Below are positions 1 through 5,146 of a DNA stretch of 5,146 nucleotides, piece by piece. A model generated the notes under the pieces. That model was given only the letters and a program-made list of their open reading frames with translations, had not been told where the DNA came from and did no database searches. The DNA is from Giesbergeria sp. (GTDB taxonomy: Bacteria > Pseudomonadota > Gammaproteobacteria > Burkholderiales > Burkholderiaceae_C), in assembly GCA_030690515.1 (NCBI GenBank), contig JAUYGP010000366.1, positions 1 to 5,146 on the forward strand, read 5' to 3'. Positions within the stretch are counted from its first letter, which is position 1. The number at the start of each line of letters is the position of its first letter. The position numbers and the translations under genes were made by a program.

Positions 1-459
1 CAGAGGAGCGCCTGCCGCCGTCCATGCCTGCAGCCCGCCATCGAGCACGGCCACATTGCCATGGCCCAGCCATTGCAACATCCACCACAAGCGCCCGCAA
101 AAACTGCTGCCATTGCGGTCGTACACCACGGCCTGCATGTCGTTGGAAAAGCCCACGCTGCTGAGCCATACAGAAAACCTTTCGCGGCTGGGCAAGGGGT
201 GGCGGCCGCCTGATGCGGGCGTGTCGGCATCCGTCGCAACGATGGTGCCGGTGGCGCCCGGAGCGCCATGACGGGCTGAGAGGGCGTTGTCGAGGTGGGC
301 ATAGACCGCGCCGGGGATGTGCTCGGCCAGGTACTGCTGTTCGCCCGCTGCGGGGGCGGTCAGGTCAAAGCTGCAGTCGAACACCATCAGGGGCGCGCCG
401 CTGGAGGCCAGGGCTTGCAGTTCAGGAACGGAGATCAGCGTGGTGTAGTGCATGTGCAT
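1..459 (-). CDS. Sulfurtransferase (tandem rhodanese type), N-terminal part, cut by the left window edge
   Basis: This leftward reading frame is open from an ATG at 459 to the window edge and gives 153 residues, about half of a normal 280-300 residue two-domain sulfurtransferase. The visible part is the first rhodanese domain: LMVFDCSF (24-31), AEHIPGAVYAHLD (45-57), GGRHPLPSRERF (84-95), VVYDRNGSSFCGRLWW (111-126) and VAVLDGGLQAW (136-146). In this family the catalytic cysteine loop lies in the second domain, which is outside the window, so whether it favours thiosulfate or 3-mercaptopyruvate cannot be judged. Translation could start at 459 or at a second ATG at 453. Neither has a clear Shine-Dalgarno, and the frame is closed by a TGA at 508-510 with no other ATG between. 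It lies 60 bases after the permease stop in the same direction, so read-through co-transcription is plausible. The loop at residues 66-83 looks longer than usual. Probably cytoplasmic, as no signal peptide is seen. Confidence 0.9.
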   Translation of the reverse strand, partial: MHMHYTTLISVPELQALASSGAPLMVFDCSFDLTAPAAGEQQYLAEHIPGAVYAHLDNALSARHGAPGATGTIVATDADTPASGGRHPLPSRERFSVWLSSVGFSNDMQAVVYDRNGSSFCGRLWWMLQWLGHGNVAVLDGGLQAWTAAGAPL

Positions 460-519
460 GGGCGTGTGAATGAGGATGCAGGTGCCATTGTGGCCACAGC
501 GATGGAGTCATCAACGGAA

Positions 520-1437
520 TCAGTGTTCCTCGGCGGGAGCGCCGGGCGCGGCGCGTGCGCGCAGCACGGTGGCGACAATGCCACTGCCGACAATGAGCGC
601 CATGCCTACCCAGCCCAGCAGGGTGATGACATCGTCAAACAGCAGCACACTGAAAATGGACGCGAAAACAATGCCCGAATACTGCAGGTTGGCCACGACC
701 AGCGTGGCGCGCTGGGTGTGCGCGCTGGCATAGGCGCGTGTCATGCACAGTTGCCCGCCAGCGGCCAGCACCCCAATGGGCAACAGCCATAGTCCGGGCC
801 AGCCAGGCCATGGTGAGGTGCCCGTGACCAGCAGGGCCGCGCCGCCGGCTACGGCCGAGCCCACGGCGAAATAAAACACAGTCCGCGTTTCGGGCTCCCC
901 CATGCGCGAGAGCGCGACCACCTGCATGTAGGCAAAGGCTGCCGACAGACCCGAGAGCAAGCCCACCAGACCAGCGAAAACCTGCTCCTGGCTTTGATCG
1001 ATGCTGGGCCGCAGCATCATGACCACCCCGGCAAAACCGGCCAGCACCGTGAGGATCAGCGGCCCCTGCAGGGCAGGCCGGGGCGTTGCAGCCGTGGGGC
1101 GCCAGGCGAGCAGCGTGCCGCCCACCAGAAACGCGGCGATCCACACGCTGCTCATGTAGTTCAAGGTGATGGCCGTGGCCAGGGGCAGGTGGGCAATGGC
1201 ATAAAACCAGGCCCCCAGTGAGGTGACACCTACCAGGCTGCGCCAGGCATGCATGCCGGGGTAGCGGGTGGCGAGGGTGGTGCCTTGCGAGCGTGCCAGC
1301 AACGCCAGTATTGCCATACCGATAAAACCCCGGTAGCACACCAGTTCGGCGGGGTTGAAATACACCGACGCCAGTTTGACGCACACCCCCATGCTGGCAA
1401 ACATGAAGGCGGCCAGAACCATCCAGAGGGCTTGCAT
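520..1437 (-). CDS. EamA/DMT-superfamily permease (RhaT/YdcZ-like drug-metabolite transporter)
   Basis: This is a 305-residue, very hydrophobic inner-membrane protein of the usual length for ten-helix EamA transporters. Helices can be placed roughly at 4-24, 29-49, 65-83, 88-110, 122-142, 152-172, 185-206, 215-232, 242-268 and 271-293. The two halves repeat the family pattern: an N-terminal stretch FASMGVCVKLAS followed by ELVCYRG, then in the second half ALSRMGEPETRTVFYF and the ninth-helix segment LQYSGIVFASIFSVLLF. The C-terminus (RARAAPGAPAEEH) is a short cytosolic tail. Members export or import amino acids, metabolites or drugs, and the substrate cannot be read from the sequence. The ATG at 1437 fits the start of helix 1, although only a weak purine context precedes it. 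The gene follows the Rieske gene in the same direction but a strong terminator lies between them. It probably continues into the sulfurtransferase gene, 60 bases downstream. Confidence 0.93.
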   Translation of the reverse strand: MQALWMVLAAFMFASMGVCVKLASVYFNPAELVCYRGFIGMAILALLARSQGTTLATRYPGMHAWRSLVGVTSLGAWFYAIAHLPLATAITLNYMSSVWIAAFLVGGTLLAWRPTAATPRPALQGPLILTVLAGFAGVVMMLRPSIDQSQEQVFAGLVGLLSGLSAAFAYMQVVALSRMGEPETRTVFYFAVGSAVAGGAALLVTGTSPWPGWPGLWLLPIGVLAAGGQLCMTRAYASAHTQRATLVVANLQYSGIVFASIFSVLLFDDVITLLGWVGMALIVGSGIVATVLRARAAPGAPAEEH

Positions 1438-1453
1438 AGGTGCGGAGTTTTAC

Positions 1454-1501
1454 AAATAAAAATAGCTGCCAGCGCTTGTTGGACAAGCGCTGGCAGCTAT
1501 T
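1454..1501 (-). terminator. Intrinsic terminator after the Rieske oxygenase gene; perfect 19-bp hairpin
   Basis: The arms at 1461-1479 and 1483-1501 are exact reverse complements with a 3-base loop (1480-1482). Read leftward, the stem is followed by TTTATTTGT (to about 1454), a U-rich tail. It begins 27 bases beyond the Rieske stop codon (1528-1530), the right place to end that transcript. The rightward side lacks a T-run, so it appears one-directional. The arm core AGCGCTTGT/ACAAGCGCT plus AGCTAT recurs in degenerate form at 4097-4148, which suggests a dispersed element that has been adopted as a terminator. Confidence 0.8.
1459..1486 (-). promoter_or_regulatory. Possible promoter of the permease gene, inside the terminator hairpin
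   Basis: Reading leftward, TTGTCC (1486-1481) and TATTTT (1464-1459) are separated by 16 bases, each matching four of six consensus positions for -35 and -10 elements. Transcription would begin about 15 bases before the permease ATG at 1437. The assignment is weak: the -35 sits in the hairpin loop and arm, and the -10 is the start of the terminator U-tract. Confidence 0.22.
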
Positions 1502-1527
1502 GTAATGTGAGTGATTCTTGTGTGCTT

Positions 1528-2667
1528 CTAGCGCTGCGGCACAGCGTCGCCCAAGGCGCGGCGGTACCACTCATGGAAGTGCTGCATGCCGTCCTCCATG
1601 GGGCTCTGGTACGGGCCGACCTCGTTGTCGCCGCGTTCGAACAGGGCCTTGCGCCCCGCGTCCATGCGCTCGCCGATCTCGTCGTCCTCGATGCAGGTTT
1701 CCATGTAGGCGGCCTGCTGGGCCTCCACGAATTCGCGCTCGAAGGCGGTGATTTCCTCGGGGTAATAAAACTCCACCATGTTCAGCGTCTTGTTGGCACT
1801 GAGGGGGTGCAGCGTGGAGACGGTAAGCACATGCGGATACCACTCCACCATGATGTGCGGGTAGTACGTCAGCCAGATGGCGCCGCGCTCTGGCAGCTTG
1901 CCTTGGCGGTACTTGAGCAGTACCTCGTGCCACTTTTTGTAGACGGCAGAGCCCGGCTGGCCAAACGTGGCCGCTACGCCGACCGTCTGTACGGAATATT
2001 CCTTCTGGAATTCCCAGCGCAGGTCGTCGCAGGTGACGAAGTTGCCCAGACCCGGGTGGAAGGGGCCGACGTGGTAGTCCTCCAGATAGACCTCGATGAA
2101 GGTCTTCCAGTTGTAGTTGCACTCGTGCAGCTCAATGCGGTCGAGGGTGTAGCCCTCAAAAGACAGTTCGTTGCGTGGGCCCATGCCGGCCAGGTCGGCC
2201 TCAATGTCGCGGCCGTTGTCCTCGAACAGAAGGCCGTTCCACTCGCGCAGCTTGTAGTTGTTGAGGTTCAGGCAGGGGTCGTGCGCGAAATGGGGCGCGC
2301 CCAGCAGTTCGCCGCTGGGGCTGTAGGTCCAGCGGTGCACAGGGCAGACGATGTTGCCACCCGCACTGCCTTTTTGGTGCTGCTGCAGCGAGCCGCGCCC
2401 CTGCAACATGACGGCCTGGCGGTGGCGGCAGACGTTGGAGATGAGTTCCACCTGGCCCTGGGCGTTGCGCACCAGGGCGCGGCCTCCGAGCTCCTGGGGC
2501 AGGGCGTGGTAGTCGCCCACGTTGGGGACACTCAGGCTATGCCCCACATAACGGGGGCCGCGCTGGAAGAGTACTTCCATTTCGCGCTGGAACAGCGCCG
2601 CGTCAAAGTAACTTGAAACGGGTAATTGGCTTGCAGCCTGCTGTAGTCGAGGGCTTAAATCAGACAT
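1528..2667 (-). CDS. Rieske non-haem iron oxygenase, alpha (catalytic) subunit
   Basis: This 379-residue protein has the two-part layout of ring-hydroxylating oxygenase alpha subunits. The Rieske [2Fe-2S] ligands are C80-R-H82 and C108-P-V-H111. The catalytic domain follows, with NWKTFIEVYLEDYHVGPFH at 186-204, where H199 and H204 are the expected iron-binding histidines. The third ligand is probably an aspartate in IEDDEIGERM (D328 or D329). The residue three before H199, which in naphthalene dioxygenase is the aspartate linking the two metal centres, is E196; glutamate there is known from carnitine monooxygenase CntA. The cluster motifs are 25 residues apart, longer than the usual 16-18, because of a polar insert around 92-104. 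Such enzymes need an electron-transfer reductase, and none is encoded nearby. The substrate is unknown. A weak AGG lies 6 bases before the ATG at 2667. The gene is transcribed away from xseB and ends at a strong terminator. Confidence 0.94.
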   Translation of the reverse strand: MSDLSPRLQQAASQLPVSSYFDAALFQREMEVLFQRGPRYVGHSLSVPNVGDYHALPQELGGRALVRNAQGQVELISNVCRHRQAVMLQGRGSLQQHQKGSAGGNIVCPVHRWTYSPSGELLGAPHFAHDPCLNLNNYKLREWNGLLFEDNGRDIEADLAGMGPRNELSFEGYTLDRIELHECNYNWKTFIEVYLEDYHVGPFHPGLGNFVTCDDLRWEFQKEYSVQTVGVAATFGQPGSAVYKKWHEVLLKYRQGKLPERGAIWLTYYPHIMVEWYPHVLTVSTLHPLSANKTLNMVEFYYPEEITAFEREFVEAQQAAYMETCIEDDEIGERMDAGRKALFERGDNEVGPYQSPMEDGMQHFHEWYRRALGDAVPQR

Positions 2668-2686
2668 GAGAGACCTGACCTAAAGA

Positions 2687-2719
2687 CTCCCCACAGGGAG
2701 AGAGACGCGCCGCAGCGCG
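2687..2719 (-). other. Two short hairpins in the leader of the Rieske gene
   Basis: Two perfect 5-bp inverted repeats lie between the start codon at 2667 and the larger hairpin at 2729-2749: CTCCC (2687-2691) with GGGAG (2696-2700), and CGCGC (2706-2710) with GCGCG (2715-2719), each with a 4-base loop. In a leftward transcript they would form small GC-rich stems before the ribosome-binding region. Such short repeats can occur by chance in GC-rich DNA. Confidence 0.35.
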
Positions 2720-2720
2720 G

Positions 2721-2749
2721 GAAAAAATAAACCGGCAAGGTGCCGGTTT
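2721..2749 (-). terminator. Terminator-shaped hairpin with U-tract in the leader of the Rieske gene
   Basis: The arms AAACCGGCA (2729-2737) and TGCCGGTTT (2741-2749) pair perfectly around a 3-base loop. Read leftward, the stem is followed by ATTTTTTC, a classical U-tract. No leftward gene ends here; the Rieske gene starts 54 bases further on. It may therefore be a leader attenuator, a barrier against transcription arriving from the right, or a relic. Rightward, only the T's of the stem itself follow, so termination in that direction is less likely. Confidence 0.5.
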
Positions 2750-2752
2750 GCA

Positions 2753-2798
2753 GGGAATGGGATTATAGGCCGTGGGGTTATTGCGAAGCCCCATTCCC
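2753..2798 (-). promoter_or_regulatory. Candidate promoter of the Rieske gene with flanking inverted repeat
   Basis: A perfect TATAAT lies on the leftward strand at 2767-2762. The -35 region (about 2785-2790, GGCTTC leftward) is poor, which suits a promoter that needs an activator or is weak. A perfect 9-bp inverted repeat, GGGAATGGG at 2753-2761 and CCCATTCCC at 2790-2798, flanks the -10 box, with one arm at the expected start point (about 2755) and the other at the upstream edge of the -35 region. This is the layout of an operator pair, though no regulator is identified. Confidence 0.42.
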
Positions 2799-2873
2799 GC
2801 AGCCGCCATGCGTGTATTGGGTCTGCAGGCCTGCTCTGGCTGGGCATGAAGGTCGGGGTGCAGGCATGGGTGC

Positions 2874-2892
2874 GGCCGTATCGGCCTAAAAT
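2874..2892 (+). promoter_or_regulatory. Possible promoter of the xseB-ispA-dxs operon
   Basis: TAAAAT at 2887-2892 matches five of six -10 positions and would give a start near 2899, about 25 bases before the xseB ATG at 2924. No convincing -35 hexamer lies 16-18 bases upstream. A small perfect inverted repeat, GGCCG (2874-2878) and CGGCC (2882-2886), sits immediately before the -10 and may be an operator or chance. Confidence 0.3.
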
Positions 2893-2923
2893 CGCCCGTT
2901 TTGCTTTTCGTCCCCCCCTGCCC

Positions 2924-3151
2924 ATGCCCAAACCCAAAAACGCTGACCCCGCCAGCTACGAAGCTGCGCTGGAAGAACTGGAGCAACTGGTGGGGCGCAT
3001 CGAGTCGGGACAGATGCCGCTGGACCAGTTGCTGGCAGGTTACCAACGCGGCGCCACCCTGCTGGCCTTTTGCCGTGACCGGCTGGAGGCCGTACAGGAA
3101 CAGGTGCGTGTTCTCGATGGTGGCACGCTGCAACCCTGGACGCAGGAATGA
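2924..3151 (+). CDS. xseB: Exodeoxyribonuclease VII small subunit
   Basis: Exonuclease VII degrades single-stranded DNA from both ends to oligonucleotides; XseB is the small non-catalytic subunit that assembles in several copies on XseA in the cytoplasm. The product from the ATG at 2924 is 75 residues, normal for XseB. It carries the family core SYEAALEELEQLVGRIESGQ, then PLDQLLAGYQRGATLLAFCRDRL and a C-terminal VRVLDGG. These form two amphipathic helices. An in-frame ATG at 2846 would add 26 residues (KVGVQAWVRPYRPK and so on) that do not resemble the family and would span the likely promoter, so 2924 is preferred. The stretch before it is a pyrimidine run (seven C's at 2912-2918) with no Shine-Dalgarno. 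The stop codon TGA overlaps the possible ispA ATG at 3148, the usual xseB-ispA coupling. xseA is not in the window. Confidence 0.93.
   Translation: MPKPKNADPASYEAALEELEQLVGRIESGQMPLDQLLAGYQRGATLLAFCRDRLEAVQEQVRVLDGGTLQPWTQE
3144..3147 (+). promoter_or_regulatory. Shine-Dalgarno that may decide the ispA start
   Basis: AGGA touches the ATG at 3148, too close for that start, but lies 9 bases before the in-frame ATG at 3157, a good spacing. Initiation at 3148 would instead depend on ribosomes finishing xseB at the overlapping ATGA. Confidence 0.4.
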
Positions 3152-4077
3152 GCGGCATGGAACAGCACGACTTGCAGGTTTGGAGCAGCGCGCATCTCGC
3201 GCAGGTAGAGCAGGCGCTGGAGCGCTGGGTGGGGGGGGATGCCCCTGCCGGTCTCGGGCAGGCGATGCGCTATGCCGTGCTCGATGGTGGCAAGCGCTTG
3301 CGCCCCTTGCTGGTGATGGCCGCCCGCGAGGCTGTTGCGGCGGCCGATGGCGATGCACAGCATGCCGTGGGCTACCAGGAAGCGGCTTTGCGCTCGGCCT
3401 GTGCCGCGGAACTGATTCATGCCTATTCGCTGGTGCATGACGACATGCCCTGCATGGACAACGATGTGATGCGCCGCGGAAAACCCACGGTGCATGTGCA
3501 GTTTGGCCAGGCCCAGGCACTGCTTGCGGGTGATGCCTTGCAGGCCCTGGCCTTTGAATTGCTCACCCCCGAAGACGCCGGGGTGCCAGCGTCCGTGCAG
3601 GCCCGGCTGTGCCGCCTGCTGGCGCATGCGGCGGGTTCGTCTGGCATGGCGGGTGGCCAGGCGATTGACCTGGCCAGTGTGGGTGTGGCGCTCGACGAAG
3701 AACGCCTGCGCGAGATGCACCGTCTCAAGACGGGCGCTTTGCTCCAGGCCAGCGTGATGATGGGCGCGGCCTGCGGCCATACCAGTGCAACCGCCTGGAC
3801 CGCGTTGTCTGCGTATGGCGCCGCATTGGGGCTGGCGTTCCAGGTGGTGGACGACATTCTGGATGTCACGCAGGATTCGGCTACGCTGGGCAAGACTGCG
3901 GGCAAGGATGCTGCGCAGGACAAGCCCACCTATGTATCGCTGCTGGGGCTGGATCGCGCCCAGGCACAGGCCCGGGATTTGCTCGACCAGGCCCATGCGG
4001 CGCTCGGGCAGACGGCCTTGCCCGACACACGCGCCCTGGCGGCCCTGGCTGACATGGTTGTGAGCCGGTCGCACTGA
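3148..4077 (+). CDS. ispA: Farnesyl diphosphate synthase (polyprenyl synthetase family)
   Basis: This cytoplasmic prenyltransferase joins dimethylallyl or geranyl diphosphate with isopentenyl diphosphate to give C15 farnesyl diphosphate, precursor of quinone side chains and undecaprenyl carrier. In the 309 residues are GGKRLRP (47-53), the first aspartate motif D98-D-M-P-C-M-D104 (the DDx4D form of bacterial short-chain enzymes), LKTGAL (193-198), GQAIDL (170-175), the second motif D235-D-I-L-D239 and GKDAAQDKPTY (252-262). Tyrosine 93 and serine 94, five and four positions before the first aspartate, match the E. coli IspA pattern and favour a C15 product. The ATG at 3148 overlaps the xseB stop (ATGA), but the ATG at 3157 has an AGGA 9 bases upstream, so the real protein may begin MEQHDLQVW (306 residues). 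A run of eight G's (3231-3238) codes for V-G-G near the start. Confidence 0.96.
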   Translation: MSGMEQHDLQVWSSAHLAQVEQALERWVGGDAPAGLGQAMRYAVLDGGKRLRPLLVMAAREAVAAADGDAQHAVGYQEAALRSACAAELIHAYSLVHDDMPCMDNDVMRRGKPTVHVQFGQAQALLAGDALQALAFELLTPEDAGVPASVQARLCRLLAHAAGSSGMAGGQAIDLASVGVALDEERLREMHRLKTGALLQASVMMGAACGHTSATAWTALSAYGAALGLAFQVVDDILDVTQDSATLGKTAGKDAAQDKPTYVSLLGLDRAQAQARDLLDQAHAALGQTALPDTRALAALADMVVSRSH

Positions 4078-4096
4078 TGTCGTTTCTCAAGAAAAA

Positions 4097-4148
4097 CAGG
4101 CCTTCAGAGCTTTTCTGACAAGCGCTGATAGCTAGCAAATTTATAGCA
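4097..4148 (+). repeat. Degenerate copy of the dispersed AGCGCT hairpin element between ispA and dxs
   Basis: The segment 4118-4133 (ACAAGCGCTGATAGCT) matches 14 of 16 bases of the terminator arm at 1483-1498. TCAGAGCTT (4104-4112) and AAGCGCTGA (4120-4128) can pair at eight of nine positions around a 7-base loop. It is followed by AGCAAATTTATAGCA, which ends directly at the dxs ATG. From memory, elements of the form GGCC-hairpin-TAGCTATCAAATTTATAGCA are dispersed between genes in Comamonadaceae; that is recollection, not a search. The T's in the loop and A/T-rich tail do not make a good terminator. Confidence 0.6.
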
Positions 4149-5146
4149 ATGCCAACGACTTCCTATCCCCTGCTCACGAGCGTGAACGACCCGGCGGACC
4201 TGCGCCGCCTCTCGCGCGCCGAACTCAAGGTGCTGTCCACGGAGTTGCGGGCCTTCGTGCTCGAAAGCGTCGCCAAGACGGGCGGGCATCTCAGCTCCAA
4301 CCTGGGCACGGTGGAGCTGACCGTAGCGCTGCACCATGTATTCAACACCCCTTACGACCGGCTGGTGTGGGATGTGGGCCACCAGACCTACCCGCACAAG
4401 ATTCTGACGGGCCGACGCGACCGCATGCATACCTTGCGCCAACTGGGCGGCATTTCGGGGTTTCCGCAGCGCGCCGAAAGCGCCTACGACACCTTCGGTA
4501 CCGCCCATTCGAGCACCAGTATTTCGGCTGCGCTGGGCATGGCCCTGGCCGCCCGGCACAAGGGTGAAGACCGGCGCGCGGTGGCCATCATTGGCGATGG
4601 CGCCATGACGGCCGGCATGGCTTTCGAAGCGCTGAACAACGCGGGCGTGGCCGACTGCAACCTGCTGGTCATCCTGAATGACAACGACATGAGCATCAGC
4701 CCGCCCGTGGGCGCGCTCAACCGCTACCTGGCGCAGCTCATGAGTGGCCAGTTCTACGCGGCGGCCAAGAACGTGGGCAAGACGGTGCTCAAGAATGCGC
4801 CGCCGCTGCTGGAGCTGGCCAAGCGCCTGGAGCAGCAGGCCAAAGGCATGGTGGTGCCGGCCACGCTGTTCGAGAAGTTCGGCTTCAACTACATCGGCCC
4901 GATCGATGGGCACGATCTCGACTCGCTCATCCCCACGCTGGAGAACATCAAGGGTCTGCAGGGCCCGCAGTTCCTGCATGTGGTCACCAAAAAAGGCCAG
5001 GGCTACAAGCTGGCCGAGGCCGACCCGGTGCTCTACCATGGCGTGTCCAGGTTTCAGCCCGATGCGGGCATTGTCGGCGGCAGGCCGGGCGGCAGGCTCG
5101 CTTACACGCAGATTTTCGGCGACTGGCTGTGCGACATGGCCGCGCT
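4149..5146 (+). CDS. dxs: 1-deoxy-D-xylulose-5-phosphate synthase, N-terminal part, cut by the right window edge
   Basis: Dxs uses thiamine diphosphate to join pyruvate and glyceraldehyde 3-phosphate with loss of CO2, the first and flux-controlling step of the MEP isoprenoid pathway. The 332 visible residues, about half of the normal 620-640, cover the first domain and the linker. Key signatures are TGGHLSSNLGTVELT (H47 conserved), WDVGHQTYPHKILTGRR (74-90), AHSSTSISAALGMALAAR (H120 conserved), the thiamine diphosphate/metal motif GDGAMTAG (149-156) closing with N177-D-N-D-M181, NDNDMSISPPVGALNRYL, and FNYIGPIDGHD. D150, N179 and M181 match the magnesium-binding positions of E. coli Dxs. The ATG at 4149 is the only one before residue 93 and fits the usual N-terminus (YPLL..VNDPADLRRL), yet no Shine-Dalgarno precedes it. 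It lies 71 bases after ispA and is probably in the same operon. Confidence 0.97.
   Translation, partial: MPTTSYPLLTSVNDPADLRRLSRAELKVLSTELRAFVLESVAKTGGHLSSNLGTVELTVALHHVFNTPYDRLVWDVGHQTYPHKILTGRRDRMHTLRQLGGISGFPQRAESAYDTFGTAHSSTSISAALGMALAARHKGEDRRAVAIIGDGAMTAGMAFEALNNAGVADCNLLVILNDNDMSISPPVGALNRYLAQLMSGQFYAAAKNVGKTVLKNAPPLLELAKRLEQQAKGMVVPATLFEKFGFNYIGPIDGHDLDSLIPTLENIKGLQGPQFLHVVTKKGQGYKLAEADPVLYHGVSRFQPDAGIVGGRPGGRLAYTQIFGDWLCDMAA

Larger units (their letters stand above)
2668..2923. other. Divergent intergenic region between the Rieske gene and xseB
   Basis: This 256-base gap holds both outward control regions: the leader hairpins (2687-2749) and TATAAT-centred inverted repeat (2753-2798) on the Rieske side, and the TAAAAT box (2887-2892) on the xseB side. 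A 10-bp perfect palindrome, GCAGGCCTGC, lies at 2825-2834 between them. I see no tRNA, CRISPR repeat or convincing small gene in it; open frames crossing it do not resemble any family. Confidence 0.7.

Noticed and set aside
1249..2616. Rightward open frame of 455 codons
   Set aside because: It is antisense to the Rieske gene and the permease start, has no family resemblance, and its length follows from high GC in third positions of the true gene.
2846..2923. N-terminal extension of xseB from an upstream ATG
   Set aside because: The additional 26 residues do not match XseB proteins, and the region contains the likely promoter box.
2668..2923. Possible riboswitch, tRNA or small RNA in the divergent gap
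   Set aside because: No cloverleaf, T-loop or recognised riboswitch core was found; only simple hairpins are supported.
2660..3520. Leftward open frame of 286 codons spanning the divergent gap, xseB and part of ispA
   Set aside because: Arg/Pro/His-rich composition, overlap with two recognised genes and no recognisable domain.
3040..4074. Leftward open frame of 344 codons across ispA
   Set aside because: It is antisense to a fully recognisable ispA and its histidine/glutamine/arginine-rich translation is typical of a shadow frame.
4077..4118. Thirteen-codon frame (MSFLKKNRPSELF) whose ATG overlaps the ispA stop
   Set aside because: TGATG coupling is suggestive, but there is no ribosome-binding site and the frame runs into the repeat element; more likely chance.
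4104..5039. Leftward open frame of 311 codons across dxs
   Set aside because: It mirrors a dxs reading frame in which every motif is present; no family resemblance.
1..5146. Insertion sequence, CRISPR array, toxin-antitoxin or phage genes
   Set aside because: No transposase, spaced direct repeats or small paired genes were seen on either strand; all coding content is ordinary chromosomal genes.

Overview
The window looks like chromosomal DNA of a high-GC betaproteobacterium, most likely family Comamonadaceae (Acidovorax-like). This rests on the codon use, the protein sequences as I recognise them, the gene order xseB-ispA-dxs beside a divergent Rieske oxygenase gene, and two copies of an AGCGCTTGT/ACAAGCGCT hairpin element that I remember as dispersed in these genomes. 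I have no database result behind that assignment.

Layout: three genes point left and three point right, divided by a 256-base gap at 2668-2923. Leftward, in order of transcription, are a Rieske-type oxygenase alpha subunit (2667-1528), a perfect 19-bp hairpin terminator (1461-1501), a ten-helix EamA/DMT-family permease (1437-520) and the first 153 residues of a tandem-rhodanese sulfurtransferase that runs off the left edge (459-1). Rightward are xseB (exonuclease VII small subunit), ispA (farnesyl diphosphate synthase) and the first 332 residues of dxs (1-deoxy-D-xylulose-5-phosphate synthase), which runs off the right edge. xseB and ispA overlap or nearly touch. ispA and dxs are separated by 71 bases filled mostly by a degenerate copy of the hairpin element.

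How the genes fit together: Dxs makes the first intermediate of the MEP pathway from pyruvate and glyceraldehyde 3-phosphate, and IspA condenses the C5 products into C15 farnesyl diphosphate. The rightward operon therefore brackets isoprenoid synthesis at its entry and exit, with xseB as the usual passenger in proteobacteria. The leftward genes have no evident shared pathway. The Rieske oxygenase has no reductase, ferredoxin or beta subunit in the window, and the terminator separates it from the permease.

I see no undescribed multi-gene system here. The points most worth a second look are non-coding: the divergent gap, where a perfect inverted repeat flanks a TATAAT box and a terminator-shaped hairpin follows at once, and the repeat element that serves as a terminator in one place and occupies the translation-initiation region of dxs in the other.
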